From: Oscillatoria nigro-viridis PCC 7112
GTDB taxonomy: Bacteria > Cyanobacteriota > Cyanobacteriia > Cyanobacteriales > Microcoleaceae
Direction: 5' to 3'
Length of the DNA: 64,000 bases
Assembly (NCBI RefSeq): GCF_000317475.1
Contig: NC_019729.1
Span: 3,114,501-3,178,500, forward strand
Part shown: piece by piece, positions 7,843 to 18,081 of the stretch
How positions within the stretch are numbered: the first letter of the stretch is position 1
Layout of the letters: each line of letters begins with the position of its first letter
Made by a program: the position numbers and the translations under genes
The notes under the pieces: model-generated
What the model was told of the DNA's origin: nothing
Seen by the model: the letters and a program-made list of their open reading frames with translations, nothing else
Database searches by the model: none

Positions 7843-9561
7843 ATGGCAGTAATCGATACTCCGTTTTTGGTGACAGGTGGCGAAACTAAGAACCCACCTA
7901 GCAATGCTTTTAGTCCAAGTCAGCGTCAAATCAATATTCGCGCGCCCTTCGGCATTCCCTCTGCCGATCAATGGAGTGGACAAAAAGTATGGCTGCTACT
8001 TCCGGGTTTCACAAATCCTGCCGATTATTACGATCCAAATCTGGCGACAGCCATCAGGGATGCTAACCCAAACGATACGGTTTTAGCCCTTGACTGGACT
8101 CAAGTGAGTGGCACCAAGTTCTTCAATATTGGACCATTAGGAATCGCCGCTGGAGACCTTTACAGATCGGGTTCATGGATTACCCCAGTGGCAAACGCAG
8201 TCCGAGACAAACTTGTTGAGTGGGGAATGCCAGCCGCAGCACTCAATATTGTTGGTAATAGTCTGGGTGCTCACCTGGCCAGCGATCTTGCCGCCAGTTT
8301 CACTAGCTACGGGAGTCAAGTGAGTTCGGTTACAGCCCTTGACCCAGCATCAAATAAGGCGAAAGATGTCAGTCCATACGATAGAGTTAATGGCTTCGAT
8401 ACTAACTTATCAAATGGATACGTAAGGAATGGAGGAACTCCAGATCCAATCAAACGCTTAGATTTTGGGGGTGCAGCAGTTTCAAGAAGTTTTAATGGCA
8501 TCAGTAGTTTAGCAGGAAATGAAGCTCAAGCAGGCACTGCCAAAGAATCTTTCCTGTTTGACTTCGGCAGCGATCCGAATAATATCCCGGCACAAATTGC
8601 TCAACACAACGGTGTCGTCACTGCCTACACAAATTTAGTTAAAACTGATGCAGCAGGCAATTCTCGTTTAGCCACAAATATTCTGGGTCTGAGTGACACG
8701 CGGGCCGATCATCAATTTAGACCAAATTTCTATAAAGGGGATTTTAATGTCTCTCCTCAAGTGCATGAAGGAGTGATTCCCGTTGATGCTCAATATAATC
8801 CTTTGTTTCTGGTTGGTGCTAAGCTTGATGGCGGGATAAATGACCGAATCATCTACGCGACTAACAGAAACGACGTATTAACGGGAACGGGAATTTTTGG
8901 GAAATATTACAACAACAACGGCAACCATACTTATTATTTTGGGGATGGGGACGATATTGTCTCTGCTGGCACTGGTAATGACATCATCTCTGGGGGGAAT
9001 GGAGTTGACGCCCTTGGTGGCGGAGATGGGAATAATCTGATCTTTGGTGAGGCGGGTGGTGATTTTATCACTGCTGGCACTGGGAATGACACCATCTCTG
9101 GCGGGGCTGGAAATGACAACATCAATGGCGGAAATGGCAGGAATACCATTCGCGGTGATGATGGTAATGATTATCTCACTGGTGGAAACGGCACTAATAT
9201 CTTGTTTGGTGGTTCTGGAAACGACACTCTCGGAGGTGGTGCCGGTCTGAATATATTAAGAGGTTCAGAAAACAACAGTTTGTCTAGTGCTGAGGTAGAT
9301 ACTTTAATTGGCAACAGCGGTCAATCTCTTAACACATTTTATATTGGTGATGGTACAAGAAATTGGTACTCAGTCGCTGGCGGAAATGATTACGCCTATA
9401 TTCAGAGGTTTAATCCAGACACTGACATAATTTTAGGTGGCGTGAATATTGAGGCGCAAAACCTCATCACTCAAACCTTTCTCTGGTCGGGAAGTGAATT
9501 GATTGCAAAGATTGACGGTCTCTGGGCTTCGCGACTACAGTTCCCTACAAGGACATTTTAG
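7843..9561 (+). CDS. Secreted lipase-like alpha/beta hydrolase with RTX calcium-binding repeats
   Basis: A 572-residue protein. The N-terminal half resembles the lipase family of PF00151: VWLLLPGF near residue 49, LALDWTQVSG, the nucleophile elbow GNSLGAHLAS (GxSxG, Ser near residue 143) and VTALDPAS supplying the likely acid. The C-terminal half (about residues 345-480) has Gly-Asp-rich nonapeptides such as GTGNDTISGGAGNDNINGG, which bind calcium and mark type I secretion substrates. There is no N-terminal signal peptide, as expected for that route. GAGGAATAGACA precedes the ATG. It lies directly behind the PEP-CTERM pair. The substrate (lipid or ester) is unproven. Confidence 0.85.
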   Translation: MAVIDTPFLVTGGETKNPPSNAFSPSQRQINIRAPFGIPSADQWSGQKVWLLLPGFTNPADYYDPNLATAIRDANPNDTVLALDWTQVSGTKFFNIGPLGIAAGDLYRSGSWITPVANAVRDKLVEWGMPAAALNIVGNSLGAHLASDLAASFTSYGSQVSSVTALDPASNKAKDVSPYDRVNGFDTNLSNGYVRNGGTPDPIKRLDFGGAAVSRSFNGISSLAGNEAQAGTAKESFLFDFGSDPNNIPAQIAQHNGVVTAYTNLVKTDAAGNSRLATNILGLSDTRADHQFRPNFYKGDFNVSPQVHEGVIPVDAQYNPLFLVGAKLDGGINDRIIYATNRNDVLTGTGIFGKYYNNNGNHTYYFGDGDDIVSAGTGNDIISGGNGVDALGGGDGNNLIFGEAGGDFITAGTGNDTISGGAGNDNINGGNGRNTIRGDDGNDYLTGGNGTNILFGGSGNDTLGGGAGLNILRGSENNSLSSAEVDTLIGNSGQSLNTFYIGDGTRNWYSVAGGNDYAYIQRFNPDTDIILGGVNIEAQNLITQTFLWSGSELIAKIDGLWASRLQFPTRTF

Positions 9562-10043
9562 GATTGACCTTTCTCCGGTATTGCAGAGGTAGCTGCGAGC
9601 AGTCAATCTTTAGAACTTGGCAACACTACACTACGATCGATTTTGAGGTTTGTAGTTGCGCTAAAAGAAAACTATAAACTTTCAGTGCACGCATTCCGAC
9701 TAAAGAAACCGGGTTTTTTGCTAAATTTGTGGGCTACAGCGCGTCTTTTCGTGAAAAAACCAGGTTTCTGGGCCTCATCCGTAAGTCCTAATTTTTTTAA
9801 AGTTCGTACATCGATCGCCCGTCTAAGCAATAACTTTTGTAAAAAAACTGCCCTACACTTCGAGAATTATCACTTTTGCACCTGCATGACAGCCAAAAAG
9901 ATTATGCTAGAATCCATCAATACGCAGTCGTAGGTTGGGCACGGGCCGAGAAGAGCAATCTTCTTGCAGTCTAGGGGAGGTTGTAGGTCAGCCACCATTT
10001 GGGTCTTCCCAGTTGAAAGCCACCCTGCAACATGAGCCTGGAA
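9562..10043. other. Intergenic region with a dispersed repeat
   Basis: Apart from the repeat at 9702-9770 I see no gene. An open frame of 96 codons from 9643 is assembled from the repeat and is not credible. Confidence 0.5.
9702..9770. repeat. AAACCGGGTTT-type palindromic repeat, copy 3
   Basis: AAAGAAACCGGGTTTTTTG at the left and GTGAAAAAACCAGGTTTCT at the right, with a GTGGGCTACAGCGCG core. It has the same arrangement as the copies at 5774, 37071 and 51892. Confidence 0.75.
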
Positions 10044-10143
10044 TCTGCAACCGCAGCCGAGTGCGGCAGATAGGTTGGGAGTGTCGCGCTAGAATAAGCA
10101 GTACGAGTTAACACTCGAACACAAACGCTCGTTGTGCGAGCGT
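10044..10143 (+). promoter_or_regulatory. Structured GC-rich leader upstream of clpC
   Basis: Two hairpins lie in the 5' region of clpC. The first (10044-10070) pairs TCTG with CAGA and CCGCA with TGCGG. The second (10125-10143) has a perfect ACGCTCG/CGAGCGT stem with a TTGTG loop. The region is much richer in GC than the spacer before it. It is 44-143 bp before the start codon, which suits a 5'-UTR element, but no known RNA family is recognised. Confidence 0.4.
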
Positions 10144-10186
10144 GACCTCGAAACGGGCACATAGCAGCAGGTGATGGGAATAAATC

Positions 10187-12664
10187 ATGTTTGAACGCTT
10201 CACAGAAAAAGCAATAAAAGTAATCATGTTGGCCCAGGAAGAAGCTCGCCGCCTGGGTCACAACTTCGTAGGGACAGAACAGATCCTCCTGGGTCTGATC
10301 GGTGAAGGAACCGGGGTGGCAGCTAAAGTCCTCAAATCAATGGGGGTCAATCTCAAAGACGCTCGGATTGAGGTCGAAAAAATCATCGGGCGCGGTTCCG
10401 GCTTCGTAGCAGTCGAAATTCCGTTCACCCCCCGCGCCAAGCGGGTTCTAGAATTATCCCTAGAAGAAGCTCGCCAACTCGGACACAACTATATAGGTAC
10501 TGAACACCTGCTGCTGGGCCTGATCCGCGAAGGTGAAGGAGTAGCGGCCAGAGTATTAGAAAACCTGGGAGTAGACTTGTCGAAAGTCCGCACCCAAGTC
10601 ATTCGGATGCTGGGAGAAACCGCAGAAGTCGCAGCCACCGGCGGAGGTGCCCGCACCAAAACCCCAACCCTCGATGAATTCGGTGCCAACCTCACTCAAA
10701 TGGCGGTCGATGGCAAACTAGACCCAGTAGTCGGACGCCAAAAAGAAATCGAACGGGTAATTCAAATCCTCGGTCGCCGCACCAAAAATAACCCGGTGCT
10801 AATCGGCGAACCCGGAGTCGGTAAAACCGCGATCGCCGAAGGTCTGGCCCAGCGCATCGCTAACAACGACATCCCAGATATCCTCGAAGAAAAGCGCGTC
10901 GTTACCCTCGACATCGGCTTGCTCGTTGCCGGCACGAAATACCGGGGCGAATTTGAAGAACGCCTCAAAAAAATCATGGACGAAATCCGCACAGCGGGTA
11001 ACGTGATTTTGGTGATTGACGAAGTGCACACTTTGATCGGTGCGGGTGCTGCTGAAGGGGCGATCGACGCCGCCAACATTCTCAAGCCGGCTTTGGCAAG
11101 AGGCGAGCTCCAGTGTATCGGCGCCACCACCCTCGACGAGTACCGCAAGCACATCGAGCGCGACGCAGCCTTAGAACGGCGCTTCCAGCCCGTCATGGTC
11201 GGCGAACCCACCGTGGACGAGACGATCGAGATTCTCTTCGGTCTGCGGGAACGCTACGAACAGCACCACAAGCTGAAAATTTTGGACACGGCCCTGGAAG
11301 CCGCCGCCAAACTCTCACATCGGTATATCTCCGACCGCTTCCTCCCAGACAAAGCAATTGACTTGGTAGACGAAGCTGGTTCCAGAGTCCGCCTGATCAA
11401 CTCCCAACTGCCCCCCGCAGCTAAAGAACTGGACAAAGAACTGCGCCAAGTCCTCAAAGACAAAGACGAAGCGGTGCGTTCTCAAGACTTTGACAAAGCC
11501 GGCGAATTGCGCGATCGAGAAATGACGATCAAAGCCGAAATTCGCGCTATTTCCCAAGCCAAAAAAACCGACTCGGCCCGCACCGGCGAAACCGACCCAT
11601 CGCCAGTTGTCACCGAAGAAGATATCGCTCAAATCGTGGCAAGCTGGACGGGCGTACCGGTTAACAAACTGACCGAATCTGAATCCGAAAAGCTGCTGCA
11701 CATGGAAGATACCTTGCACCAGCGCTTGATCGGCCAGGAAGAAGCAGTGAAAGCCGTTTCCCGCGCCATCCGCCGCGCTCGCGTCGGCTTAAAAAATCCC
11801 AATCGCCCGATCGCCAGTTTCATCTTCTCCGGGCCCACAGGCGTCGGCAAAACCGAACTCACCAAAGCCCTAGCCGGCTACTTCTTCGGTTCCGAAGACG
11901 CGATGATTAGGCTGGATATGTCGGAGTACATGGAACGTCACACCGTCTCCAAACTCATCGGTTCCCCTCCGGGCTACGTCGGCTACAACGAAGGCGGCCA
12001 ACTCACAGAAGCAGTCCGCCGCCGTCCTTACACCGTGGTGCTGTTCGACGAAATCGAAAAAGCCCACCCCGATGTCTTCAATATGCTGTTGCAAATATTG
12101 GAAGACGGCCGCTTAACAGATGCCAAAGGTCGCACCGTGGACTTCAAAAACACGCTGCTGATTATGACCTCAAACATTGGTTCTAAGGTGATTGAAAAAG
12201 GCGGCGGCGGTCTCGGCTTCGAGTTCAGCGACAACCAAGCCGATGCTAATTACAACCGCATTCGTTCTTTGGTTAACGAAGAACTCAAAAACTACTTCCG
12301 CCCCGAATTCCTCAACCGACTCGACGAAATTATCGTCTTCCGCCAGTTGAACAAGGAAGAAGTCAAGGAAATCGCGGTCATCATGCTAAAAGAAGTGTTC
12401 GGCCGTTTGACAGAACAGGGAATCACCCTGGAAGTGACCGAAAAATTCAAAGAACGGCTGGTAGAAGAAGGCTACAACCCCAGCTACGGAGCTCGACCCC
12501 TGCGCCGCGCCATTATGCGCTTGCTGGAAGACAGCTTGGCTGAGGAAATCCTTTCTGGCCGCATCAAAGACGGCGACACCGCTGTTGTGGATGTGGGCGA
12601 GGACGGAATTGTTAAGGTGCTGCAAGGTCAAAAGCGGGAATTGCTGCCCCAAGGCGCCGAGTAA
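10187..12664 (+). CDS. clpC: ATP-dependent Clp protease ATPase subunit ClpC
   Basis: An 825-residue Hsp100 unfoldase that feeds ClpP. Order: two N-domain repeats (residues about 2-140, [20 protein letters not shown] and the matching [16 protein letters not shown]), first AAA with Walker [10 protein letters not shown] near residue 207 and [11 protein letters not shown] as Walker B, a UVR/M-domain coil ([20 protein letters not shown]) near residue 425, second AAA with GPTGVGKTE near residue 548 and [10 protein letters not shown]. The UVR segment marks ClpC rather than ClpB. The length is typical. In cyanobacteria ClpC is essential and works with ClpP/ClpR cores. A rho-independent terminator follows. 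Confidence 0.98.
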   Translation: MFERFTEKAIKVIMLAQEEARRLGHNFVGTEQILLGLIGEGTGVAAKVLKSMGVNLKDARIEVEKIIGRGSGFVAVEIPFTPRAKRVLELSLEEARQLGHNYIGTEHLLLGLIREGEGVAARVLENLGVDLSKVRTQVIRMLGETAEVAATGGGARTKTPTLDEFGANLTQMAVDGKLDPVVGRQKEIERVIQILGRRTKNNPVLIGEPGVGKTAIAEGLAQRIANNDIPDILEEKRVVTLDIGLLVAGTKYRGEFEERLKKIMDEIRTAGNVILVIDEVHTLIGAGAAEGAIDAANILKPALARGELQCIGATTLDEYRKHIERDAALERRFQPVMVGEPTVDETIEILFGLRERYEQHHKLKILDTALEAAAKLSHRYISDRFLPDKAIDLVDEAGSRVRLINSQLPPAAKELDKELRQVLKDKDEAVRSQDFDKAGELRDREMTIKAEIRAISQAKKTDSARTGETDPSPVVTEEDIAQIVASWTGVPVNKLTESESEKLLHMEDTLHQRLIGQEEAVKAVSRAIRRARVGLKNPNRPIASFIFSGPTGVGKTELTKALAGYFFGSEDAMIRLDMSEYMERHTVSKLIGSPPGYVGYNEGGQLTEAVRRRPYTVVLFDEIEKAHPDVFNMLLQILEDGRLTDAKGRTVDFKNTLLIMTSNIGSKVIEKGGGGLGFEFSDNQADANYNRIRSLVNEELKNYFRPEFLNRLDEIIVFRQLNKEEVKEIAVIMLKEVFGRLTEQGITLEVTEKFKERLVEEGYNPSYGARPLRRAIMRLLEDSLAEEILSGRIKDGDTAVVDVGEDGIVKVLQGQKRELLPQGAE

Positions 12665-12742
12665 GTTGGAGTTGTGTGCGATCGCGAGTTATGTTTGGAA
12701 ATAACCAATCTCGCAGTCGCAAACAACTCAAAATCCTCAAAT

Positions 12743-12779
12743 AAAAAAGGTAGAGAATTTAAATTCTCTGCCTTTTTTC
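12743..12779 (+). terminator. Rho-independent terminator of clpC
   Basis: AAAAAAGGTAGAGAATT pairs with AATTCTCTGCCTTTTTT, one mismatch, directly followed by the T-run, 80 bp after the clpC stop. Confidence 0.85.
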
Positions 12780-12831
12780 TGAGTTAATATCAACAGGAGA
12801 GTTATATCATTTCCGGTTACACTCATACATG

Positions 12832-12885
12832 ATGTTGACTGTTGACGCCGTGAACAGTCAACAGTCAACAGTCAACGCCGTGAAC
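12832..12885. repeat. AGTCAAC heptamer array
   Basis: Tandem AACAGTC units flanked by GACGCCGTGAAC on both sides, with a partly inverted copy (GTTGACTGTTGACG) at the left. The rest of 12665-13117 shows no gene. Confidence 0.7.
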
Positions 12886-13171
12886 TCGAATTTACTATTC
12901 CGATGCTAACGGATTTGATATTATGGCATAAATATTGGAGTGCTAGGGAAACCGCAGATGCTTTTCAAGATGGCTTGCAAATGCCTGCACTTCACGTCTA
13001 GTAATTAACAGCGACATACTTCAATGGTAAGCTCTACTGCATTTAAATTGTATATTTTGTGCTGGTTCGCGTGTGCAGCCAGCTCATGGTTTGATTATTT
13101 CTGGAGATGCAATTTAAATGCTGAGCGAGCTTAATCAGATAATTAGTGGCAACTATATAGCGAGGACTTTC

Positions 13172-13768
13172 ATGACATCTGAAAAAAAGAATTTGGGTAC
13201 AGAAGTAGCAGAAAATCCGCCTGCTGAAAGCTGGTGGCAGAAAGCGTGGAAGTCTAGCTTTGAAAATCTTCAGATAGTGATTATTGCTTTGAGTTTAGCA
13301 ATAGTGATTCGAGCCTTGGTTGCCGAACCGCGCTACATACCATCAGATTCTATGGTACCCACTTTGCACGTGGGCGATCGCGTCGTAGTCGAAAAAATCT
13401 CGTACTACCTCGAACCTCCAAAAACTGGCGACATCGTAGTATTTGCCCCGCCCGAACAGTTACAAGAACAAGGCTTTACCCAAGACCAAGCATTCATCAA
13501 GCGGGTAATTGGCTTACCGGGTCAAACCGTCGCCGTTAAAAAAGGTTTAGTTTATCTCAACGACAAACCCCTCGTCGAAAAATATATTGCCGAACCTCCT
13601 AAATACGAGTGGGGGCCTTATCGCGTCCCAGAAAATCAATACTTTGTGATGGGAGACAACCGCAACAACAGCAACGACTCCAGCAGGTGGGGATTTTTAC
13701 CTAAGCAGAATATCATCGGCCGCGCTGTAGTGCGGTTTTGGCCTCTAGAACGCATCGGGGAAGTTTGA
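13172..13768 (+). CDS. lepB: Signal peptidase I
   Basis: Membrane serine protease that removes Sec and Tat signal peptides. One N-terminal membrane helix (FENLQIVIIALSLAIVIRAL) is followed by box B PSDSMVPTL with the catalytic Ser, box D FIKRVIGLPGQ with the catalytic Lys, and box E GDNRNNSNDSSRWGF. I chose the ATG at 13172 (MTSEKKNLG; GAGGA upstream), giving 198 residues. The frame is also open from an ATG at 13118, which would add 18 residues with no family similarity. The gene stands alone, between repeat-filled spacers. Confidence 0.93.
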   Translation: MTSEKKNLGTEVAENPPAESWWQKAWKSSFENLQIVIIALSLAIVIRALVAEPRYIPSDSMVPTLHVGDRVVVEKISYYLEPPKTGDIVVFAPPEQLQEQGFTQDQAFIKRVIGLPGQTVAVKKGLVYLNDKPLVEKYIAEPPKYEWGPYRVPENQYFVMGDNRNNSNDSSRWGFLPKQNIIGRAVVRFWPLERIGEV

Positions 13769-13771
13769 AGA

Positions 13772-14016
13772 AGTCATCAGTCATCAGTCATCAGTCATCA
13801 GTTATTGGTTATTGGTTGGTTGTTAGTTTGAATAACCAATAACCAATGCCCGACGCCCCATGCCCTCTTTGGCCGATGCCCTCTTTGGCCCATGCCCGAC
13901 GCCCCATGCCCTCTTTGGCCGATGCCCTCTTTGGCCCATGCCCGACGCCCGATGCCCTCTTTGGCCGATGCCCCATGCCCCATGCCCTATTTGCCCGATG
14001 CCTTATGCTGTACGGA
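13772..14016. repeat. Mixed short tandem repeats, CCGATGCCCTCTTTGGCC-type array
   Basis: TCATCAG copies (13775-13800) lead into at least six imperfect 18-36 bp units built from GATGCCCTCTTTGGCC and CATGCCCGACGCCC (about 13848-14010). The array is very C-rich on this strand. Open frames across it are low-complexity Pro/Cys strings and are not genes. A related array lies at 14536-14600, on the other side of the DUF1825 gene. Confidence 0.85.
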
Positions 14017-14143
14017 AATTTCTACTTATTCTTGTGCCTTAAGGGGTAGGGACTTCCTCCGGCAACTGATAAAATGGTACAAAAAGCAGCGGGATTTCTC
14101 GCTTAGATCAAAATTAGTTGAATATTAAAAAATTAGGAAAGCT

Positions 14144-14467
14144 ATGGGATTTTTTGATTCAGAAATTGTTCAACAAGAAGCCAAGCTGTTGTTTGAAGAC
14201 TATCAATCTCTCATCAAACTAGGTGGCAGTTACGGCAAATTCGATCGCGAAGGCAAGAAAATGTTCATCGCTCAGATGGAATCAATGATGGAGCGCTACC
14301 GTATTTTTATGAAGCGCTTCGAGCTGTCTGAGGACTTCATGGCTCAGATGACTGTAGAGCAGTTAAAAACACAGCTCAATCAATTTGGCATCACGCCCCA
14401 GCAGATGTTTGAGCAAATGAACTCAACGCTGGAGCGGATGAAATCTGAGCTGGAAAAACAATCCTAG
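14144..14467 (+). CDS. DUF1825 family protein
   Basis: A 107-residue, mostly helical, charged protein (MGFFDSEIVQQEAKLLFEDY..., then MESMMERYRIFMKRFELSED and a C-terminal coil MNSTLERMKSELEKQS). It matches the cyanobacterial DUF1825 family, whose members are small soluble proteins of unknown function. It has no signal peptide or catalytic motif. TAGGAAAGC precedes the ATG. It sits alone between two repeat arrays. Confidence 0.8.
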   Translation: MGFFDSEIVQQEAKLLFEDYQSLIKLGGSYGKFDREGKKMFIAQMESMMERYRIFMKRFELSEDFMAQMTVEQLKTQLNQFGITPQQMFEQMNSTLERMKSELEKQS

Positions 14468-14602
14468 TGAGCAGAAGGAAGAAGGAAGAAGGAAGAAGGA
14501 AGAAGGAAGAAGGAAGAAGGAAGAAAGTATTCCCAATGCCCTATTTGGCCGATGCCCTATTTGGCCGATGCCCCATGCCCTGCGCGGGCCCATGCCCCAT
14601 GA
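14466..14602. repeat. GAAGGAA heptamer array plus ATGCCCTATTTGGCCG units
   Basis: Eight or so tandem GAAGGAA/AGAAGGA copies (14473-14526) are followed by CCGATGCCCTATTTGGCC units (14536-14600) related to the 13848-14010 array. They fill the convergent gap between the DUF1825 gene and the PBP gene. Confidence 0.8.
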
Positions 14603-14609
14603 CTGATAG

Positions 14610-16529
14610 TTAAGGCCGCTCAAAAGATGAAGCAGGTTTGAAACTTTCTGCGGGAATGCCTTCCAAAGCTTGGCTCATAAAATCACGCCAAACAGGGGCG
14701 ACAATAGTACCGCCAGTAGCACCGTAGCTCATCGGTCTATAATTGTCGTTGCCCATCCAAACCGCCACGGACAACTGCGGCACGTAACCCACAAACCAGA
14801 TATCCCGTTCAGAAGAAGTTGTACCTGTTTTCCCGGCAGCCGGTCGTCCAAGTTGGGCCGCCCTTGCCGTTCCGTTGTTAATTACCCCTTGCAGGGCACT
14901 GTTGACAGATGCCGCCGCCCAGGAATTGAGAACTAATTTGGGTTTGGGCGTATTGTCGAGCAAGACGTTGCCACTGCTGTCAGTGACTTGCACGATAAAC
15001 GTGGTGTCAGAATGCCAGCCGTTGTTGGCGAAGGTAGCAAAAGCTCCGGCCATTTCTAAAGGAGTGAGGTCAACGGCACCCAACGGCAAAGAAATGACCG
15101 GTTCCATCGGACTTCTGATGCCTAGCACCCGGCAAATCTCAATCACTTTATTCAATCCGACTTCTTGTCCAAGCTTGACGGCGGGAACGTTGAGAGATAC
15201 TTCCAAAGCTCTGCGGATGCTGACGGCACCGGAGAAGCCGCCGCCGTAGTTTTGAGGGTAGTAGTAGCCGTCGCCGTCGCGGTAGCCGACAGGGGAGTCG
15301 TATACAACTGAATCGGGGCTGTATTTGCCGCTAGCAAAGGCAGCGTAGTAGACAAAAGGCTTAAAAGAAGATCCGGGCTGGCGGCGTGCTTGAATGGCGC
15401 GGTTGAACTGACTCTTTTCGTAATCGACGCCGCCCACCATTGCTTTCACGAAGTGGGTGCGGGGATCGACGGCGGCTAGGGCAATTTGACCTTCGTCGCG
15501 ATCGTAAAACAGCCCTTGGTAGTAAAGCCGAGTGTGCCACGCTTTGACTGTTTCTTCGGCTATGCGCTGCATTTTGAGGTCGATCGTGGTTTGAACGCGC
15601 ATTCCTCCCTTAACCACGGCATCTCGCCCGAAACGCCTCGTCAGTTCCTGGACTACGGCTTGTGTTACGTAAGGAACTTGAGATCCGCCAAAAGAGGTAA
15701 TTTTGCCTAGCTTAATTTTTTCCTGGCGGGCAGCAGTCTCTTGGGCCGGCGTAATCCATTTAAGATCCTTCATGCGGCTTAAAACGGTTGTTTGCCGCTC
15801 TTTTGCCAACTTGTAATTGACGAAAGGACTGTATTCTTCGGGGGCAGAAATTAAGCCGGCCAGCATCGCTCCTTCTGCAAGAGTCAAATTACTTGCTGAC
15901 TTGTTGAAATAGCTTCGAGAGGCTGTCTCTACCCCGTACAAGTTGTGACCTAAGTAGATTTGATTTAGGTATAGTTGCAGAATTTGGTCTTTGGTGAGAA
16001 TTTGCTCCAAGCGGATAGACATTACCGCTTCAGCTATCTTGCGACTAACTTTTGACTGGGGAGATAGAAACAGGTTCTTGACTAGCTGCATAGTCATAGT
16101 CGAGCCGCCTTCCACGGTTCTACCTTTCTCTAGGTTGACTAGGAGAGCTCGGGCTATCCCGCCGGGGTTGATGCCTTTGTGGGTGAAGAAGTTGCTATCT
16201 TCGATCGCCAGAACAGCTCGTTTCAGGTTCGGGGAGATTTGGTCAAGGGGTACGACATCCCGGTTGGCTTCGTCGTGGATGCTGGCTAGGGGCTTGCCGT
16301 TGATGTCGTAAATGTGGGTAGTTTCTGTGGGAGAGTAGGTTTGCAAGATGCGAACATCTGGCAAATTGCGGAAGCTGATCGCTAAGCCAACCAGTCCGCC
16401 AGCGACTACGGAACTGGCAAGCATTGTCATGCTGAGTATGGTTCCGGCGGTCACTTTACTGACTGACTGAACAAACTCGAATACGGGGGCTGAGTTTTCC
16501 GTGTTTTTGCGGACTGCGTTGGTTGACAC
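14610..16529 (-). CDS. Class A penicillin-binding protein (PBP1A family)
   Basis: Bifunctional peptidoglycan glycosyltransferase/transpeptidase, 639 residues. An N-terminal membrane helix (ILSMTMLASSVVAGGLVGLA) is followed by the GT51 domain: AVLAIEDSNFFTHKGI with the catalytic Glu, GGSTMTMQLVKNL, RKIAEAVMSIRLE and LYLNQIYLG. The transpeptidase domain has the active-site Ser in RRQPGSSFKPFVYY (SxxK, near residue 385), SLN in LEVSLNVPAV, and KTG in AAGKTGTTSSERD. All key residues are present. The start is GTG at 16529. It uses the lipid II made on the carrier produced by the uppS-type gene. The gene name (ponA or mrcA) is left open because cyanobacteria carry several paralogues. Confidence 0.95.
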   Translation of the reverse strand: MSTNAVRKNTENSAPVFEFVQSVSKVTAGTILSMTMLASSVVAGGLVGLAISFRNLPDVRILQTYSPTETTHIYDINGKPLASIHDEANRDVVPLDQISPNLKRAVLAIEDSNFFTHKGINPGGIARALLVNLEKGRTVEGGSTMTMQLVKNLFLSPQSKVSRKIAEAVMSIRLEQILTKDQILQLYLNQIYLGHNLYGVETASRSYFNKSASNLTLAEGAMLAGLISAPEEYSPFVNYKLAKERQTTVLSRMKDLKWITPAQETAARQEKIKLGKITSFGGSQVPYVTQAVVQELTRRFGRDAVVKGGMRVQTTIDLKMQRIAEETVKAWHTRLYYQGLFYDRDEGQIALAAVDPRTHFVKAMVGGVDYEKSQFNRAIQARRQPGSSFKPFVYYAAFASGKYSPDSVVYDSPVGYRDGDGYYYPQNYGGGFSGAVSIRRALEVSLNVPAVKLGQEVGLNKVIEICRVLGIRSPMEPVISLPLGAVDLTPLEMAGAFATFANNGWHSDTTFIVQVTDSSGNVLLDNTPKPKLVLNSWAAASVNSALQGVINNGTARAAQLGRPAAGKTGTTSSERDIWFVGYVPQLSVAVWMGNDNYRPMSYGATGGTIVAPVWRDFMSQALEGIPAESFKPASSFERP

Positions 16530-16568
16530 GTGGATTTCACTTCCTCACTTGATTTGGGGTTTAAGACT

Positions 16569-16632
16569 TTTAATTTTAGATGCGAACCCTAAAGACTGTC
16601 AGTCGATTTTAGATTTTGGATTTTAGATTTAT
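16569..16632. repeat. TTTTAGATTTTGGA heptamer repeats
   Basis: Short GATTTTA-type copies lie between the PBP gene and tyrS, in the divergent intergenic region. Confidence 0.5.
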
Positions 16633-16781
16633 TCCACAGATGAATCTGGGAGTTTGAACAAGAGTCTAAAATTTGGGGATCTCCACGACTGTTGTCGGGG
16701 GCTGGTATCCGTTTTTGGGCGGGGTCAGCTAATGAAAGCCGGTCAGCTTTGGGATTATAGTAGCTTGATAGTTATGTTTTT

Positions 16782-18062
16782 ATGCGTCAACCAGTGAGTG
16801 TAACTAATTCTGCTGCACTTTGGCAAAATATGATGAACGATCGCTCCCCGATGATAACTCCTAACCTTTCAGCGCTTTACCGCGGCGTCAGCGAGATTTT
16901 TCCAGATCGACCTGATTCTAGCAACCCTGACGAAAATTTAGCTCAACTGCTGGCAAAAGTCGATCGACCGTTGCGCGTCAAACTGGGAATTGACCCGACA
17001 GGCAGTGACATTCACCTGGGACACAGCATTTGCGTCCGAAAGCTGCGAGCTTTTCAGGATGCCGGTCACACAGCGGTATTAGTCATCGGAGATTTTACCG
17101 CAAGAATTGGCGATCCGACAGGGAAGTCGGAGATGCGTAGCCAGTTGAGTGCCGAACAAGTGGCGGAAAATGCCAAGACTTATTTAGACCAAGTGCGTCC
17201 GATTCTAGATTTTGACACGCCCGGACGTTTGGAAATTCGCTACAACTCCGAGTGGTTGTCGAAATTGGACTTGGCGAAGATTTTGGAACTGCTGAAGACG
17301 ATGACGGTGCAGCAGATGCTCGCTAAAGAGGGATTTGATAACAGGATGCAGCAGGAAAATGCGATTTATCTGCACGAGTTTCTGTACCCACTAATGCAAG
17401 GTTACGATTCGGTGGCTTTGGAAGCGGATGTGGAGTTGGGGGGAACCGACCAAAAGTTTAATATTGCGGTGGGGAGAGATTTGCAGCGGCATTTTGGGAT
17501 GAAGCCGCAGTTTGGTTTGCTGATGCCGATTTTGATCGGGACTGACGGCGTACAAAAGATGTCGAAATCTTTGGGCAATTATGTGGGTTTGTCGGAAGAC
17601 CCGCTGAGTATGTATTCTAAGCTGGAGAAAATTGCTGATAGTTCGATCGCCCAATATTTTGAACTATTGACAGATTTGCCGCTTGATGAATTGCCAGAAA
17701 ATCCGCGAGAAAAACAGAAACTTTTGGCTGTGGAGGTGGTGCGCCAGTATCGGGGAAAGGAAGCGGCGGAACGCGCACAACAAGATGCAATTGCCCTGGT
17801 TAAAGGTGCTGCGGGACAAGCTGATGCTGTGGCGGAGTTTTCTTTGGCAAGTGTGCAGTTTCCGGCTAAGTTGTTTTATATTCTCAGTGCTAGCGGGCTT
17901 TGTAAAAGCAGCGGTGAGGCGCGGAAGTTGATGCAGGGCGGCGGGGTGAAGTTGGATGGCGATCGGGTTTCTGATGTTAATCTTACTTTTGAATCACCTG
18001 CTGATTTATGCGGTAAGGTTTTGCAGGTTGGGAAGAATAAGTTTGTGCGATTGGTGTCTTGA
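16782..18062 (+). CDS. tyrS: Tyrosine-tRNA ligase
   Basis: Class I aminoacyl-tRNA synthetase charging tRNA-Tyr. HIGH-type motif in [12 protein letters not shown] near residue 78, the tyrosine pocket region [25 protein letters not shown] in [13 protein letters not shown], and a C-terminal S4 RNA-binding domain ([20 protein letters not shown]). At 426 residues it is of the usual bacterial length plus about 20 at the N-terminus; an ATG at 16830 or 16851 could be the true start. pyrF follows 19 bp after the stop on the same strand, so the two are probably co-transcribed. Confidence 0.97.
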   Translation: MRQPVSVTNSAALWQNMMNDRSPMITPNLSALYRGVSEIFPDRPDSSNPDENLAQLLAKVDRPLRVKLGIDPTGSDIHLGHSICVRKLRAFQDAGHTAVLVIGDFTARIGDPTGKSEMRSQLSAEQVAENAKTYLDQVRPILDFDTPGRLEIRYNSEWLSKLDLAKILELLKTMTVQQMLAKEGFDNRMQQENAIYLHEFLYPLMQGYDSVALEADVELGGTDQKFNIAVGRDLQRHFGMKPQFGLLMPILIGTDGVQKMSKSLGNYVGLSEDPLSMYSKLEKIADSSIAQYFELLTDLPLDELPENPREKQKLLAVEVVRQYRGKEAAERAQQDAIALVKGAAGQADAVAEFSLASVQFPAKLFYILSASGLCKSSGEARKLMQGGGVKLDGDRVSDVNLTFESPADLCGKVLQVGKNKFVRLVS

Positions 18063-18081
18063 ATCTCTTTTTTAACCGCCG

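Noticed and set aside
9643..9933. Open frame of 96 codons
   Set aside because: Most of it is the AAACCGGGTTT-type repeat and AT-rich spacer; no homology-like composition or ribosome site.
10258..12652. Many long antisense frames within clpC
   Set aside because: Mirror frames of a GC-rich, codon-biased gene; none has a ribosome site or protein-like content.
13798..14128. Several open frames on both strands rich in Pro, Cys, Met and His
   Set aside because: Translation of a C-rich tandem repeat array in multiple frames; no protein-like composition.
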